Of a stretch of DNA of 18,189 nucleotides, positions 5,687 through 12,815 are shown one piece after another. Under the pieces are notes generated by a model. The model saw only the letters and a list, made by a program, of their open reading frames with translations. It was not told the DNA's origin and did not search any database. Source of the DNA: an uncultured Porphyromonadaceae bacterium (lineage in GTDB: Bacteria > Bacteroidota > Bacteroidia > Bacteroidales > Muribaculaceae); NCBI GenBank assembly GCA_900550025.1, contig URQP01000048.1, forward strand, positions 1 through 18,189. Reading direction: 5' to 3'. The position numbers were made by a program, and so were the translations under genes. Each line of letters starts with the position of its first letter. Position 1 is the stretch's first letter.

Positions 5687-7564
5687 CTATCTGCCTAACA
5701 ACAGCAGCAATATGTTGATGTCGCTTGGAGAGATACCCGGTATCCGTGATGCCTGTGCCACTGTTTCCGGGTCAATTTTCGTGAGTTTCTGACGCGCCTC
5801 GGTAGAAATGGACTGCACTTCCATATACTTTATCTTTCCACGCAGCTTCACGTTTTCCAACCGTTCTATTTTTTCAGCTATCAGCTTTTCCCTCTCTATG
5901 TAGCCTTCATACTTTATCAGTATTTCGGCCGCCTCTACAATCTCTTCACGCCGCAATTCCTCTATACCGTCGATATGTTTTTGCAGTTGCGGTATCTGCC
6001 CGGCAAGCATCATAATCGACAACTGCGGACGCAGAATCAGGTCGCGCAACTTTACTGATTGTTTCAACGGGGAAAGCTCCTTACTTTCCAACCACCCGTT
6101 TATCAGCGACGCTTTCACCGTGAATTTATTTGCAAAAGCTATCAACGAATCGCGCTGTTCGCGTTTGCTCAACATAAGCTCATACCGTTCCTTCGATGCC
6201 AGCCCTATTTCGTAGCCTCGTGGAGTGAGCCGCATATCGGCATCATCCTGCCGCAACAATATGCGGTATTCCGCGCGCGACGTGAACATACGGTAAGGCT
6301 CGTCGACTCCTTTAGTGACCAAATCGTCGATAAGCACACCTATATAGGCCTCGTCACGCCCCAGCACAAACGGTGACTCTCCTGCTACTTTCCGGTGGGC
6401 GTTGATTCCGGCAACAAGCCCCTGCCCCGCCGCCTCTTCGTATCCGGTGGTTCCGTTGACTTGTCCCGCAAAAAACAACCCTTCCACAAGTTTAGTCTCA
6501 AGCGTATGCCGTAATTGTGTCGGGTCGAAAAAGTCATATTCAATGGCATATCCCGGACGGTAAATCTGAGCCTCCGACAATGCCGGTATCCTGCACATCG
6601 CCTTTATCTGCACATCCAGCGGCAACGACGAAGAAAATCCGTTCAGATAATATTCCTGAGTGGTTTCACCTTCCGGTTCAAGAAACAACTGATGCGCGTC
6701 CTTGTCGGCGAATGTCATTATTTTTGTCTCTATGCTCGGGCAATAGCGCGGCCCTATACTCTTTATCGTACCGTTGTAGAGCGGAGAGTCAGGCAGTCCC
6801 TCGCGCAGCGCGTCATGCACCTCCGGACTGGTATAAATAATCCAGCACGGGCGTTGCCGCAGCGTGCGCTTCACATCAGGAAGATATGAGAACTTATGGA
6901 AATCGTTTTCCCCGTCCTGCCGTATTGCTTTTTCAAATTTTATAGTCCTCCCGTCGATTCTTACCGGTGTCCCTGTCTTCATACGGTCGGTAGCGAAGCC
7001 AAGGTCTTTCAATTGTTCGGTCAAACCGTATGAAGCAGGCTCGGATATACGTCCTCCGTGCAGTTGCACACGTCCGATATGCATCAGTCCGTTGAGAAAG
7101 GTTCCGGCCGTCAACACCACCGCTTTCGCCTTGAACGTCACCCCGAGGGCAGTCTTGACACCCTCCACCTTGCCGTTTTCAACTACAAGCCCGGTTGCGG
7201 AATCCTGCCACATATAGAGCCTGTCGGTGTTTTCAATCTTGCTGCGCCATGCCTCTATGAACTTGATTCGGTCGGCTTGCGCGCGCGGGCTCCACATGGC
7301 CGGGCCTTTCGAGCGGTTGAGCATGCGGAATTGTATGGAAGCTTCGTCGGTGACGATTCCCATCTGTCCGCCCAAAGCATCTATCTCTCTGACAATCTGC
7401 CCTTTAGCTATACCTCCTACAGCCGGATTACAACTCATCTGGGCTATCTTGTTCATATCCATAGTGATGAGCAGCGTTTCCGAGCCAAGGTTGGCAGCCG
7501 CACAAGCCGCCTCGCAGCCGGCATGCCCGGCACCGATTACTATTACGTCGTATTCAAATTTCAT
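5687..7564 (-). CDS. mnmG: tRNA uridine-5-carboxymethylaminomethyl modification enzyme MnmG (GidA)
   Basis: The FAD-dependent partner of MnmE; together they build the cmnm5 group on U34 of wobble tRNAs. The 625-residue protein is close to the E. coli length. The FAD dinucleotide fold is GAGHAG at 11-16, followed by the signature CNPAVGGIAKG (45-55) and FRMLNRSKGPAMWSPRAQADR near 82-102. The central GPRYCPSIETK segment holds the second conserved Cys. The C-terminal helical MnmE-binding region ends with ISPSDINILLLLLG. The ATG (7564-7562) overlaps the ybeY stop TGA by 4 bases (ATGA), which suggests translational coupling. Apt follows after the parS-bearing gap. mnmE is not in the window. Confidence 0.98.
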   Translation of the reverse strand: MKFEYDVIVIGAGHAGCEAACAAANLGSETLLITMDMNKIAQMSCNPAVGGIAKGQIVREIDALGGQMGIVTDEASIQFRMLNRSKGPAMWSPRAQADRIKFIEAWRSKIENTDRLYMWQDSATGLVVENGKVEGVKTALGVTFKAKAVVLTAGTFLNGLMHIGRVQLHGGRISEPASYGLTEQLKDLGFATDRMKTGTPVRIDGRTIKFEKAIRQDGENDFHKFSYLPDVKRTLRQRPCWIIYTSPEVHDALREGLPDSPLYNGTIKSIGPRYCPSIETKIMTFADKDAHQLFLEPEGETTQEYYLNGFSSSLPLDVQIKAMCRIPALSEAQIYRPGYAIEYDFFDPTQLRHTLETKLVEGLFFAGQVNGTTGYEEAAGQGLVAGINAHRKVAGESPFVLGRDEAYIGVLIDDLVTKGVDEPYRMFTSRAEYRILLRQDDADMRLTPRGYEIGLASKERYELMLSKREQRDSLIAFANKFTVKASLINGWLESKELSPLKQSVKLRDLILRPQLSIMMLAGQIPQLQKHIDGIEELRREEIVEAAEILIKYEGYIEREKLIAEKIERLENVKLRGKIKYMEVQSISTEARQKLTKIDPETVAQASRIPGISPSDINILLLLLGR

Positions 7565-8001
7565 CTCGTGGTATTTTGCAGTTCAGAAAGAAGCGCAAGC
7601 GCCTTGTTTTCGTGCGCTTCCATAATCGCGCGCTCCCCCACCCCCTTGTCGTTTACGCCACAAAGGTGGAGTATGCCGTGTATTATCACGCGGTACAGTT
7701 CCGTCCCATAGTCGCATCCCAACCCTTCGGCATTGCTTCTTACAGTATCCAAAGAAATGAACATATCCCCGGAAATTCTGTGCAGCCTGCTGTAGTCGAA
7801 GGTTATGATGTCGGTGAAATAATCGTGCTGGAGATACTGACGGTTGACTTCAAGAATTTTTTCATCGTCGCAAAAGATATACGATACATCGCCCACCGAT
7901 TTTCCGAAATCCCGGGCAACCGCGTCAATCCAGCGGCGTATCAAACTTTCGTCTATGGAAGGCATCGCCACCCCATCCGCAACAAACGTCAATTCAGCCA
8001 T
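7561..8001 (-). CDS. ybeY: Endoribonuclease YbeY (rRNA maturation factor)
   Basis: A single-domain metal-dependent RNase family involved in 16S rRNA 3'-end processing and ribosome quality control. The 146-residue protein has NRQYLQHDYFTDIITFDY (53-70), GDMFISLDTVRSNA (78-91) and the metal motif HGILHLCG with His108 and His112. The third His of the usual HGxLHLxGYDH motif is replaced: the aligned residue is Asp118 in VNDKG. As far as I remember, Bacteroidota proteins commonly have such a form (LCGYKDK), so this is probably a lineage trait. The start is supported by an unusually good Shine-Dalgarno sequence for this phylum, AAGGAG, 5 bases before the ATG, and by the strong promoter 21 bases upstream. 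It is the first gene of the operon and overlaps mnmG by 4 bases. Confidence 0.95.
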   Translation of the reverse strand: MAELTFVADGVAMPSIDESLIRRWIDAVARDFGKSVGDVSYIFCDDEKILEVNRQYLQHDYFTDIITFDYSRLHRISGDMFISLDTVRSNAEGLGCDYGTELYRVIIHGILHLCGVNDKGVGERAIMEAHENKALALLSELQNTTR

Positions 8002-8021
8002 TTTCTCTCCTTATTTCCCTG

Positions 8022-8053
8022 CAAAGATAGTGCAAGTTGAGAGCAGAGACAAA
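8022..8053 (-). promoter_or_regulatory. Promoter of the ybeY-mnmG-apt-uvrC operon
   Basis: On the minus strand, TTTG (8053-8050), a 20-base spacer and TATCTTTG (8029-8022) match the Bacteroides primary sigma consensus in sequence and spacing. It lies 21 bases before the ybeY ATG and inside the first of three tandem modules. Confidence 0.8.
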
Positions 8054-8267
8054 TGAAAACGCAGTTTTCAGGTTTGGCTCTGCCGAAACGCAGCCTATCT
8101 TATCCAAAGAGAGAAGCCGAGTGAAAAACAATCAAGCTCGCTTGAATTTGTTTTGCCGAGGCGTAGCCTATCTTATCCAAAGATGCAGCAAGTTGAGAGC
8201 AGAGACAAATGAAAAACGAAGTTTTCAGGTTTGGTTGTTCCAAGCACAGACCCATATTATCTAACGA
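8022..8267. repeat. Three tandem promoter-like modules (83, 73 and 83 bp) upstream of ybeY
   Basis: Modules begin at 8022, 8105 and 8178, and a decayed end lies near 8261. Copies 1 and 3 share GCAAGTTGAGAGCAGAGACA and most of the next 28 bases, 156 bp apart. Copies 1 and 2 end with GCCTATCTTATCCAAAGA; copy 3 ends in a degenerate version of it. Each module contains a hairpin at the same place: TGAAAAC/GTTTTCA, TCAAGC/GCTTGA and TGAAAA/TTTTCA. The -7 strings read TATCTTTG, TCTCTTTG and CATCTTTG on the minus strand, so only the first is a full consensus. Confidence 0.75.
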
Positions 8268-8323
8268 CTCTTATCTATGAAAAAGTTGAAATATTTTGAT
8301 TTTTTCATAGCTAAAAATCGTTA
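8262..8323. repeat. Nested 62-bp imperfect palindrome
   Basis: Outer arms TAACGA (8262-8267) and TCGTTA (8318-8323), and inner perfect arms CTATGAAAAA (8275-8284) and TTTTTCATAG (8301-8310), are separated by symmetric 7-base unpaired stretches. The loop is 16 AT-rich bases. There is no T-tract after the stem on either strand, so it is not a simple intrinsic terminator. Confidence 0.6.
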
Positions 8324-8344
8324 TGACGCAAAAATAACACACAT

Positions 8345-8423
8345 AAATCAGTTTTTACAACCCTTCGCAAAAAATAACTGATAGCTGACTTATCCCCATA
8401 AAGGACTTAGGTTGTAAATCAGT
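8345..8423. repeat. Inverted repeat flanked by direct repeats
   Basis: TTTACAACC (8354-8362) and GGTTGTAAA (8410-8418) form a 9-bp inverted repeat around 47 bases. AAATCAGT occurs directly at 8345-8352 and 8416-8423. The 47-base centre (AACTGATAGC, TTATCCCCATAA) encodes nothing. This is an unassigned small repeat structure. Confidence 0.45.
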
Positions 8424-8444
8424 GGTGTCCGCTAAAAATATGGG

Positions 8445-8557
8445 CATTCGGTTTATATGTTATGCGCTATTTCTTCCACCTACGGCTGCGCTCCGCTTAC
8501 CGTAGGTTCTCTGAAGTAACACCGCTCCGCGGTTACCACCCATCTACAAACCGAATG
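8445..8557. repeat. REP-like palindromic element, copy B
   Basis: The outer inverted repeat CATTCGGTTT (8445-8454) / AAACCGAATG (8548-8557) closes two internal hairpins. These are ACCTACGG/CCGTAGGT (8478-8485 with 8500-8507, with a GCG/CGC extension inside) and GTAACaCCGC/GCGGTTAC (8516-8525 with 8529-8536). The second hairpin shares GTAACACCG and the closing TTAC with the element at 2960-3054. The complete closed shape suggests a mobile palindromic repeat or a structured RNA. Confidence 0.6.
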
Positions 8558-8684
8558 GCTGCATTTCTATCGTCCACAAATGATTACAACATTTTCTCTT
8601 GATTCTTATCCCGAACTCGCGTGTAGCTGTAAATCAATAAGATAATATGCCCTATACAGAAGTGAAACAATAGCGACCCGCGTC

Positions 8685-9917
8685 CTATCCGAAGAAGAAG
8701 TAGGCTACGGCTATTCCCGCCACAGAGCCCACCACATCGGCAAGCAAGGCAAAAGGCACGGCATAGCGCGTCTTCGTTATGCCCACACTGCCGAAATACA
8801 CGGCAAGGATATAGAATGTGGTGTCCGTGCTGCCTTGGATGCAGCCGGCAATACGCGCAACCAGCGAATCCACGCCGAATGTGTTGATGGCATCGACCAT
8901 CATCCCGCGGCTGCCCGTGCCGCTGAGCGGCTTCATCAACGCGGTAGGAAGAGCTTCCACCCATTGCGAATCGAATCCCATGCTGTCGACAAGCGAGGAG
9001 ACAGCCCCCGTAATCAGTTCCATTGCGCCACACGCGCGGAACATTCCAATCGCAACCAGTATCGCCACCAAGTAAGGTATTATCATCACGGCCGTCTTGA
9101 AACCGTCCTTAGCACCTTCTATGAAACTGTCGTAGAGATTGATTTTCTTCCGCATTCCGGCCGCTATAAATCCTATGATTACCGAAAGCAGCAGGAAGTT
9201 TGCGAAAAAAGAGCTGTATTGCTGCATCTTGTCGGCCGAAAGTGTCGAGAAGTACCATACGATTCCCACTATCACCGCCATTATCCCGACGAGCCACGAG
9301 AGGATTACCTTGTCGAAGATGTTGATGCGCTGCTTCAGGCAGAGAGCGAGGATGCCAACGAAATTCGAGATGAACGAGGCTATCATGATAGGGACGAACA
9401 CATCCGTGGGATTTGCCGCCCCACAGCTTGCCCGGTAGGTCATGATGCCGATTGGTATCAGAATCAGTCCGGAAGCGTTGAGCACAAGGAACATCAGCAT
9501 CGCGTCGGTAGCCGTGTCTTTCTTCGTGTTGAGTTCCTGCATGTGCTGCATCGCCTTCAATCCGAGGGGAGTGGCGGCGTTGTCAAGCCCGAGCATATTT
9601 GCCGACACATTCATGAAGATTGCCCCCATTGCCGGATGCCCTTTCGGTATGCCCGGGAACAAGCGGGAGAACAGCGGGCTCACGAGCCGTCCGAAGAAAG
9701 GAATCATCCCTCCCCGCTCGCCGATTTTCATTATGCCCATCCAAAGAGACAGCACGCCGGTCAACCCCAACGACAGTTCGAACGCCGTCTTGGCGGAGTC
9801 GAACGACGAGTTCATTATCTTTGTCCAAATGTCGATGTTTCCGTTGAAGATTGTCTCACCTAAAGCAAACAGGAACGCCAGCAGAAAGAAACCTATCCAA
9901 ATGTAATTAAGCACCAT
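8685..9917 (-). CDS. Fused SpmA/SpmB-type spore-maturation / nucleoside-recognition (Gate) membrane protein
   Basis: A polytopic inner-membrane protein of 410 residues from the chosen start. It joins an SpmA-like half (MVLNYIWIGFFLLAF, then SLGLTGVLSLWMGIMKIGERGG, PKGHPAMGAIFMNVSANMLGLDNAATPLGLKAM) to an SpmB-like half (IEGAKDGFKTAVMIIPYLVAILVAIGMFR, ALMKPLSGTGSRGM, CIQGSTDTTFYILAVYFGSVGITKTRYA). Both halves carry the nucleoside-recognition (Gate) domain features. In Bacillus, SpmA and SpmB are separate and needed for spore core dehydration; in this non-sporulating phylum the role is unknown, possibly solute transport. The frame extends to 9959, but that codon lies at the promoter TAACTTTG (9957-9964); the ATG at 9917 is downstream of the expected transcription start and begins the family's usual MVLNYIW sequence. 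Confidence 0.9.
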   Translation of the reverse strand: MVLNYIWIGFFLLAFLFALGETIFNGNIDIWTKIMNSSFDSAKTAFELSLGLTGVLSLWMGIMKIGERGGMIPFFGRLVSPLFSRLFPGIPKGHPAMGAIFMNVSANMLGLDNAATPLGLKAMQHMQELNTKKDTATDAMLMFLVLNASGLILIPIGIMTYRASCGAANPTDVFVPIMIASFISNFVGILALCLKQRINIFDKVILSWLVGIMAVIVGIVWYFSTLSADKMQQYSSFFANFLLLSVIIGFIAAGMRKKINLYDSFIEGAKDGFKTAVMIIPYLVAILVAIGMFRACGAMELITGAVSSLVDSMGFDSQWVEALPTALMKPLSGTGSRGMMVDAINTFGVDSLVARIAGCIQGSTDTTFYILAVYFGSVGITKTRYAVPFALLADVVGSVAGIAVAYFFFG

Positions 9918-9923
9918 AAAGTG

Positions 9924-9945
9924 ACAATATTCTAACAATATTCTA
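9924..9945. repeat. Tandem 11-bp repeat in the SpmA/SpmB leader
   Basis: ACAATATTCTA is repeated back to back (9924-9934 and 9935-9945), between the promoter and the start codon at 9917. The period equals about one helical turn, which suits a repressor site or a leader element; chance duplication is possible. Confidence 0.45.
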
Positions 9946-9956
9946 AAATAACGGCG

Positions 9957-9964
9957 CAAAGTTA
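9957..9964 (-). promoter_or_regulatory. -7 promoter element for the SpmA/SpmB gene
   Basis: TAACTTTG on the minus strand matches TAnnTTTG exactly. The -33 side is AT-rich without a clear TTTG at 19-21 bases. Its position supports translation from 9917 and not 9959. Confidence 0.6.
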
Positions 9965-10212
9965 CACGTTTTTTTCTGATTAAAGATTAATTGAGCATAT
10001 TTTTAGCTTAAACGGCTGCAAAATAACAAATTCCAACCGTTTTCACGCTTTGAGAATCGCATATTCCGACAAAAGCAAGACTGTCCCCCACATTTTTCCA
10101 TTCAAAACGACTTCACACCGGCAATTCCAACAAATGTAAAAAATTCCACCGGCGGTGCAACATTCCGGCAGGTTGATACGTCTAATAGATAAAACCATAA
10201 AAATTCAGAAAT

Positions 10213-10998
10213 ATGAAAATCGCAATCATTCTCGGCGCACTCGCCTTGGCATTCAACGGCTGTTCAACCAACGGCTCGACACTCAACACGGGAAAAGACG
10301 AAAACGGCGACATCCGCGAAGTGGCCGCATCGTCAAAAATTTCGACAAAAACGGAAAGAATAGCCAAGTTCGACAAAATCAAGACCGACATAGTGGCCGA
10401 CATAGTATTCGTGCAGGACAAGGGCGCGACACCGAAAATCGAGGTGAAGGGCAACGACAATCTTTTGGACATCGTGAAATACGAAGTGAAGAACGGCACA
10501 TTACACATCGACAAGAAAAAAGGATATAAGGTGACAGGCAAGGTCGACCTGACCGTAACCGTCACAGGCCAAACGCTGACGGAACTGAACAACGACGGCG
10601 TAGGCAACGTTACAATCAAGTCGCTCGACACCCCGTCGTTCAAGCTCGATTCCGACGGAGTGGGAAGCTGCGAGCTTGGCACGATAAAGGCGGATTATTT
10701 CGAAGTGGAAAGCGACGGCGTAGGTTCTACCGACATAGCAAAGCTTACAGCCAAGAACGTGAAAATCGACAACAGCGGAGTGGGCTCGGTAAGCGTGAGC
10801 GGAACGGCCGACAATGCCGTGCTCGACAATAGCGGGGTAGGCTCAATCGAGGCCGGAGGACTGCGGTGCAAGACAGTCGACGCCGATTGCAGCGGAGTAG
10901 GCTCGATTGATTGCTATGCTTCCGAAAAAGCCCTTTACAAAAGAGGAGGAGTAGGCTCTGTCGAAATCGGCGGAGGCGGAGAGAAAATAAAAAAATAA
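10213..10998 (+). CDS. GIN-domain (DUF2807) lipoprotein with seven GVG turns
   Basis: A surface or periplasmic lipoprotein of 261 residues. The signal peptide ends in lipobox LAFNGC with Cys17 as the anchor, followed by a flexible polar linker to about residue 45. The rest matches the DUF2807 putative autotransporter-adhesin head (GIN) domain: FDKIKTDIVADIVFVQD...PKIEVKGNDNLLDIVKYEVKNGTLHID, then a right-handed beta-helix-like ladder. The ladder has (D/S/G)GVG turns at 128, 148, 168, 188, 207, 227 and 246, a 19-20 residue period that fits one coil per repeat. Its biological function is unknown; adhesion or envelope stress is suggested for relatives. It lies on the plus strand 78 bases before rubredoxin. 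I see no clear promoter in 9965-10212. Confidence 0.9.
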   Translation: MKIAIILGALALAFNGCSTNGSTLNTGKDENGDIREVAASSKISTKTERIAKFDKIKTDIVADIVFVQDKGATPKIEVKGNDNLLDIVKYEVKNGTLHIDKKKGYKVTGKVDLTVTVTGQTLTELNNDGVGNVTIKSLDTPSFKLDSDGVGSCELGTIKADYFEVESDGVGSTDIAKLTAKNVKIDNSGVGSVSVSGTADNAVLDNSGVGSIEAGGLRCKTVDADCSGVGSIDCYASEKALYKRGGVGSVEIGGGGEKIKK

Positions 10999-11075
10999 AC
11001 CTCATAGAACCAATCCGCGACGAGAATTGTTGTATACATATAATAATAACCTATATTAAATGTGATTGACAAATT

Positions 11076-11234
11076 ATGGACAAGTATGTATGCAAAGTAT
11101 GCGGATGGGTATACGACCCGGAAGCAGGAGATCCGGAAGGCGGGATTGCGCCGGGCACGGCATTTGAAGACATTCCCGACGATTGGGTATGCCCGCTGTG
11201 CGGAGTAGGAAAAGAAGACTTCGAGAAAGAATAA
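11076..11234 (+). CDS. Rubredoxin
   Basis: A 52-residue cytosolic iron protein that carries single electrons, often to rubrerythrin or superoxide-scavenging enzymes in anaerobes. The two iron-binding knuckles are CKVCG (Cys6, Cys9) and CPLCG (Cys39, Cys42). The usual aromatic and acidic core is present: Tyr4, [12 protein letters not shown] (10-21), [16 protein letters not shown] (25-40). Length and motifs are standard, with no fusion. It follows the GIN lipoprotein gene by 77 bases and ends before a clear hairpin terminator (11273-11308), so it is probably its own short transcript; no consensus promoter is evident. Confidence 0.97.
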   Translation: MDKYVCKVCGWVYDPEAGDPEGGIAPGTAFEDIPDDWVCPLCGVGKEDFEKE

Positions 11235-11272
11235 AAACTTTTACCATTTACAACGCCTTTGTTGTACAAAAA

Positions 11273-11308
11273 GAAAGCATCCGGTTTGCAAATGCGCCGG
11301 ATGCTTTC
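11273..11308 (+). terminator. Intrinsic terminator after rubredoxin
   Basis: GAAAGCATCCGG (11273-11284) pairs perfectly with CCGGATGCTTTC (11297-11308) around a 12-base loop, followed by ATCTTATTTC. It begins 38 bases after the stop codon. The following tract is only moderately T-rich. Confidence 0.8.
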
Positions 11309-11416
11309 ATCTTATTTCAGCCCGCGATGTACTAATCTTTGTTAATCAACAGATTATCACCTCACAATTTAAAGAAATTTTTCTTTTATCCGCATTCTTA
11401 ATAAGAAAAAAATATT

Positions 11417-11424
11417 TACATTTG
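11417..11424 (+). promoter_or_regulatory. -7 promoter element for gapA
   Basis: TACATTTG matches TAnnTTTG exactly. It lies 121 bases upstream of the gapA ATG, giving a leader of roughly 110-115 bases. The -33 box is degenerate. The 240 bases between the rubredoxin terminator and gapA otherwise hold AT-rich sequence and the leader hairpin. Confidence 0.6.
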
Positions 11425-11457
11425 CAGCGCAAAAAGCAAAAGCCCGACAGCGGCTCT

Positions 11458-11493
11458 GCCAAAAAATCAGCGCAGGCAGTTGGCACGTTTTTT
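11458..11493 (+). promoter_or_regulatory. Terminator-like hairpin in the gapA leader
   Basis: GCCAA (11458-11462) and TTGGC (11480-11484) form a short stem followed by ACG and TTTTTT (11488-11493), the layout of a weak intrinsic terminator or attenuator between promoter and gene. A second small hairpin AGCC/GGCT precedes it. Regulation of gapA by it is inferred, and the 5-bp stem is modest. Confidence 0.35.
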
Positions 11494-11533
11494 GCAGGAG
11501 AAAGTTAGGAAGGAATATTTATAAACCATATAA

Positions 11534-12556
<1,023 letters not shown>

Positions 12557-12580
12557 TAAGTTGCTTAGCTATAAACCTCT

Positions 12581-12610
12581 AAAGCGGGATGCCAATCGGC
12601 ATCCCGCTTT
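12581..12610 (+). terminator. Intrinsic terminator after gapA
   Basis: AAAGCGGGATGCC (12581-12593) pairs perfectly with GGCATCCCGCTTT (12598-12610) around the loop AATC, followed by ATTTTA. It is a strong stem that starts 24 bases after the stop codon. Confidence 0.92.
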
Positions 12611-12669
12611 ATTTTACCGTAATTTCTGCCGGGAAAACGCCAAACACACAATTATTTTTCGGAAAAATT

Positions 12670-12729
12670 TATTTTTTGTGCATATAATATGTTTATGAAT
12701 GAAAAAATCATTATTTTTTGCCAATGATT
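12670..12729 (+). promoter_or_regulatory. Possible promoter region for the LamG-like gene
   Basis: TATTTTTTG occurs twice (12670-12678 and 12712-12720); each is one T longer than the TAnnTTTG consensus. The second copy lies inside an inverted repeat AATCATT (12706-12712) / AATGATT (12723-12729). The ATG follows 87 bases later. Suggestive only. Confidence 0.3.
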
Positions 12730-12815
12730 AATTCTTAATCCTAAGAAAACACCCATAATTATTTCCGATTAGTAATCAGGAATTTACATAAATACTAACA
12801 TAAAAACAACAGCGT

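Larger units (their letters stand above)
8002..8684. other. Long non-coding stretch packed with repeats and palindromes
   Basis: No credible gene is present. In order: the ybeY promoter and tandem modules (8022-8267), a nested palindrome (8262-8323), an inverted plus direct repeat pair (8345-8423), a REP-like element (8445-8557), and about 127 bases before the end of the SpmA/SpmB gene in which I see nothing definite. Confidence 0.7.

Noticed and set aside
8037..8264. 75-codon plus frame with an internal RAETNE repeat
   Set aside because: The peptide repeat is just the tandem DNA modules read through; no start context or family.
8262..8323. Nested palindrome as an intrinsic terminator of the SpmA/SpmB gene
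   Set aside because: No T-run follows the stem on the minus strand, and it lies more than 350 bases past the stop codon.
8835..9863. Plus-strand open frame of 342 codons
   Set aside because: Antisense to the SpmA/SpmB gene; it is rich in His, Arg and Glu without family features, typical of a shadow frame.
11051..11269. 72-codon minus frame over rubredoxin
   Set aside because: Antisense to a complete rubredoxin with both iron-binding CxxC knuckles.
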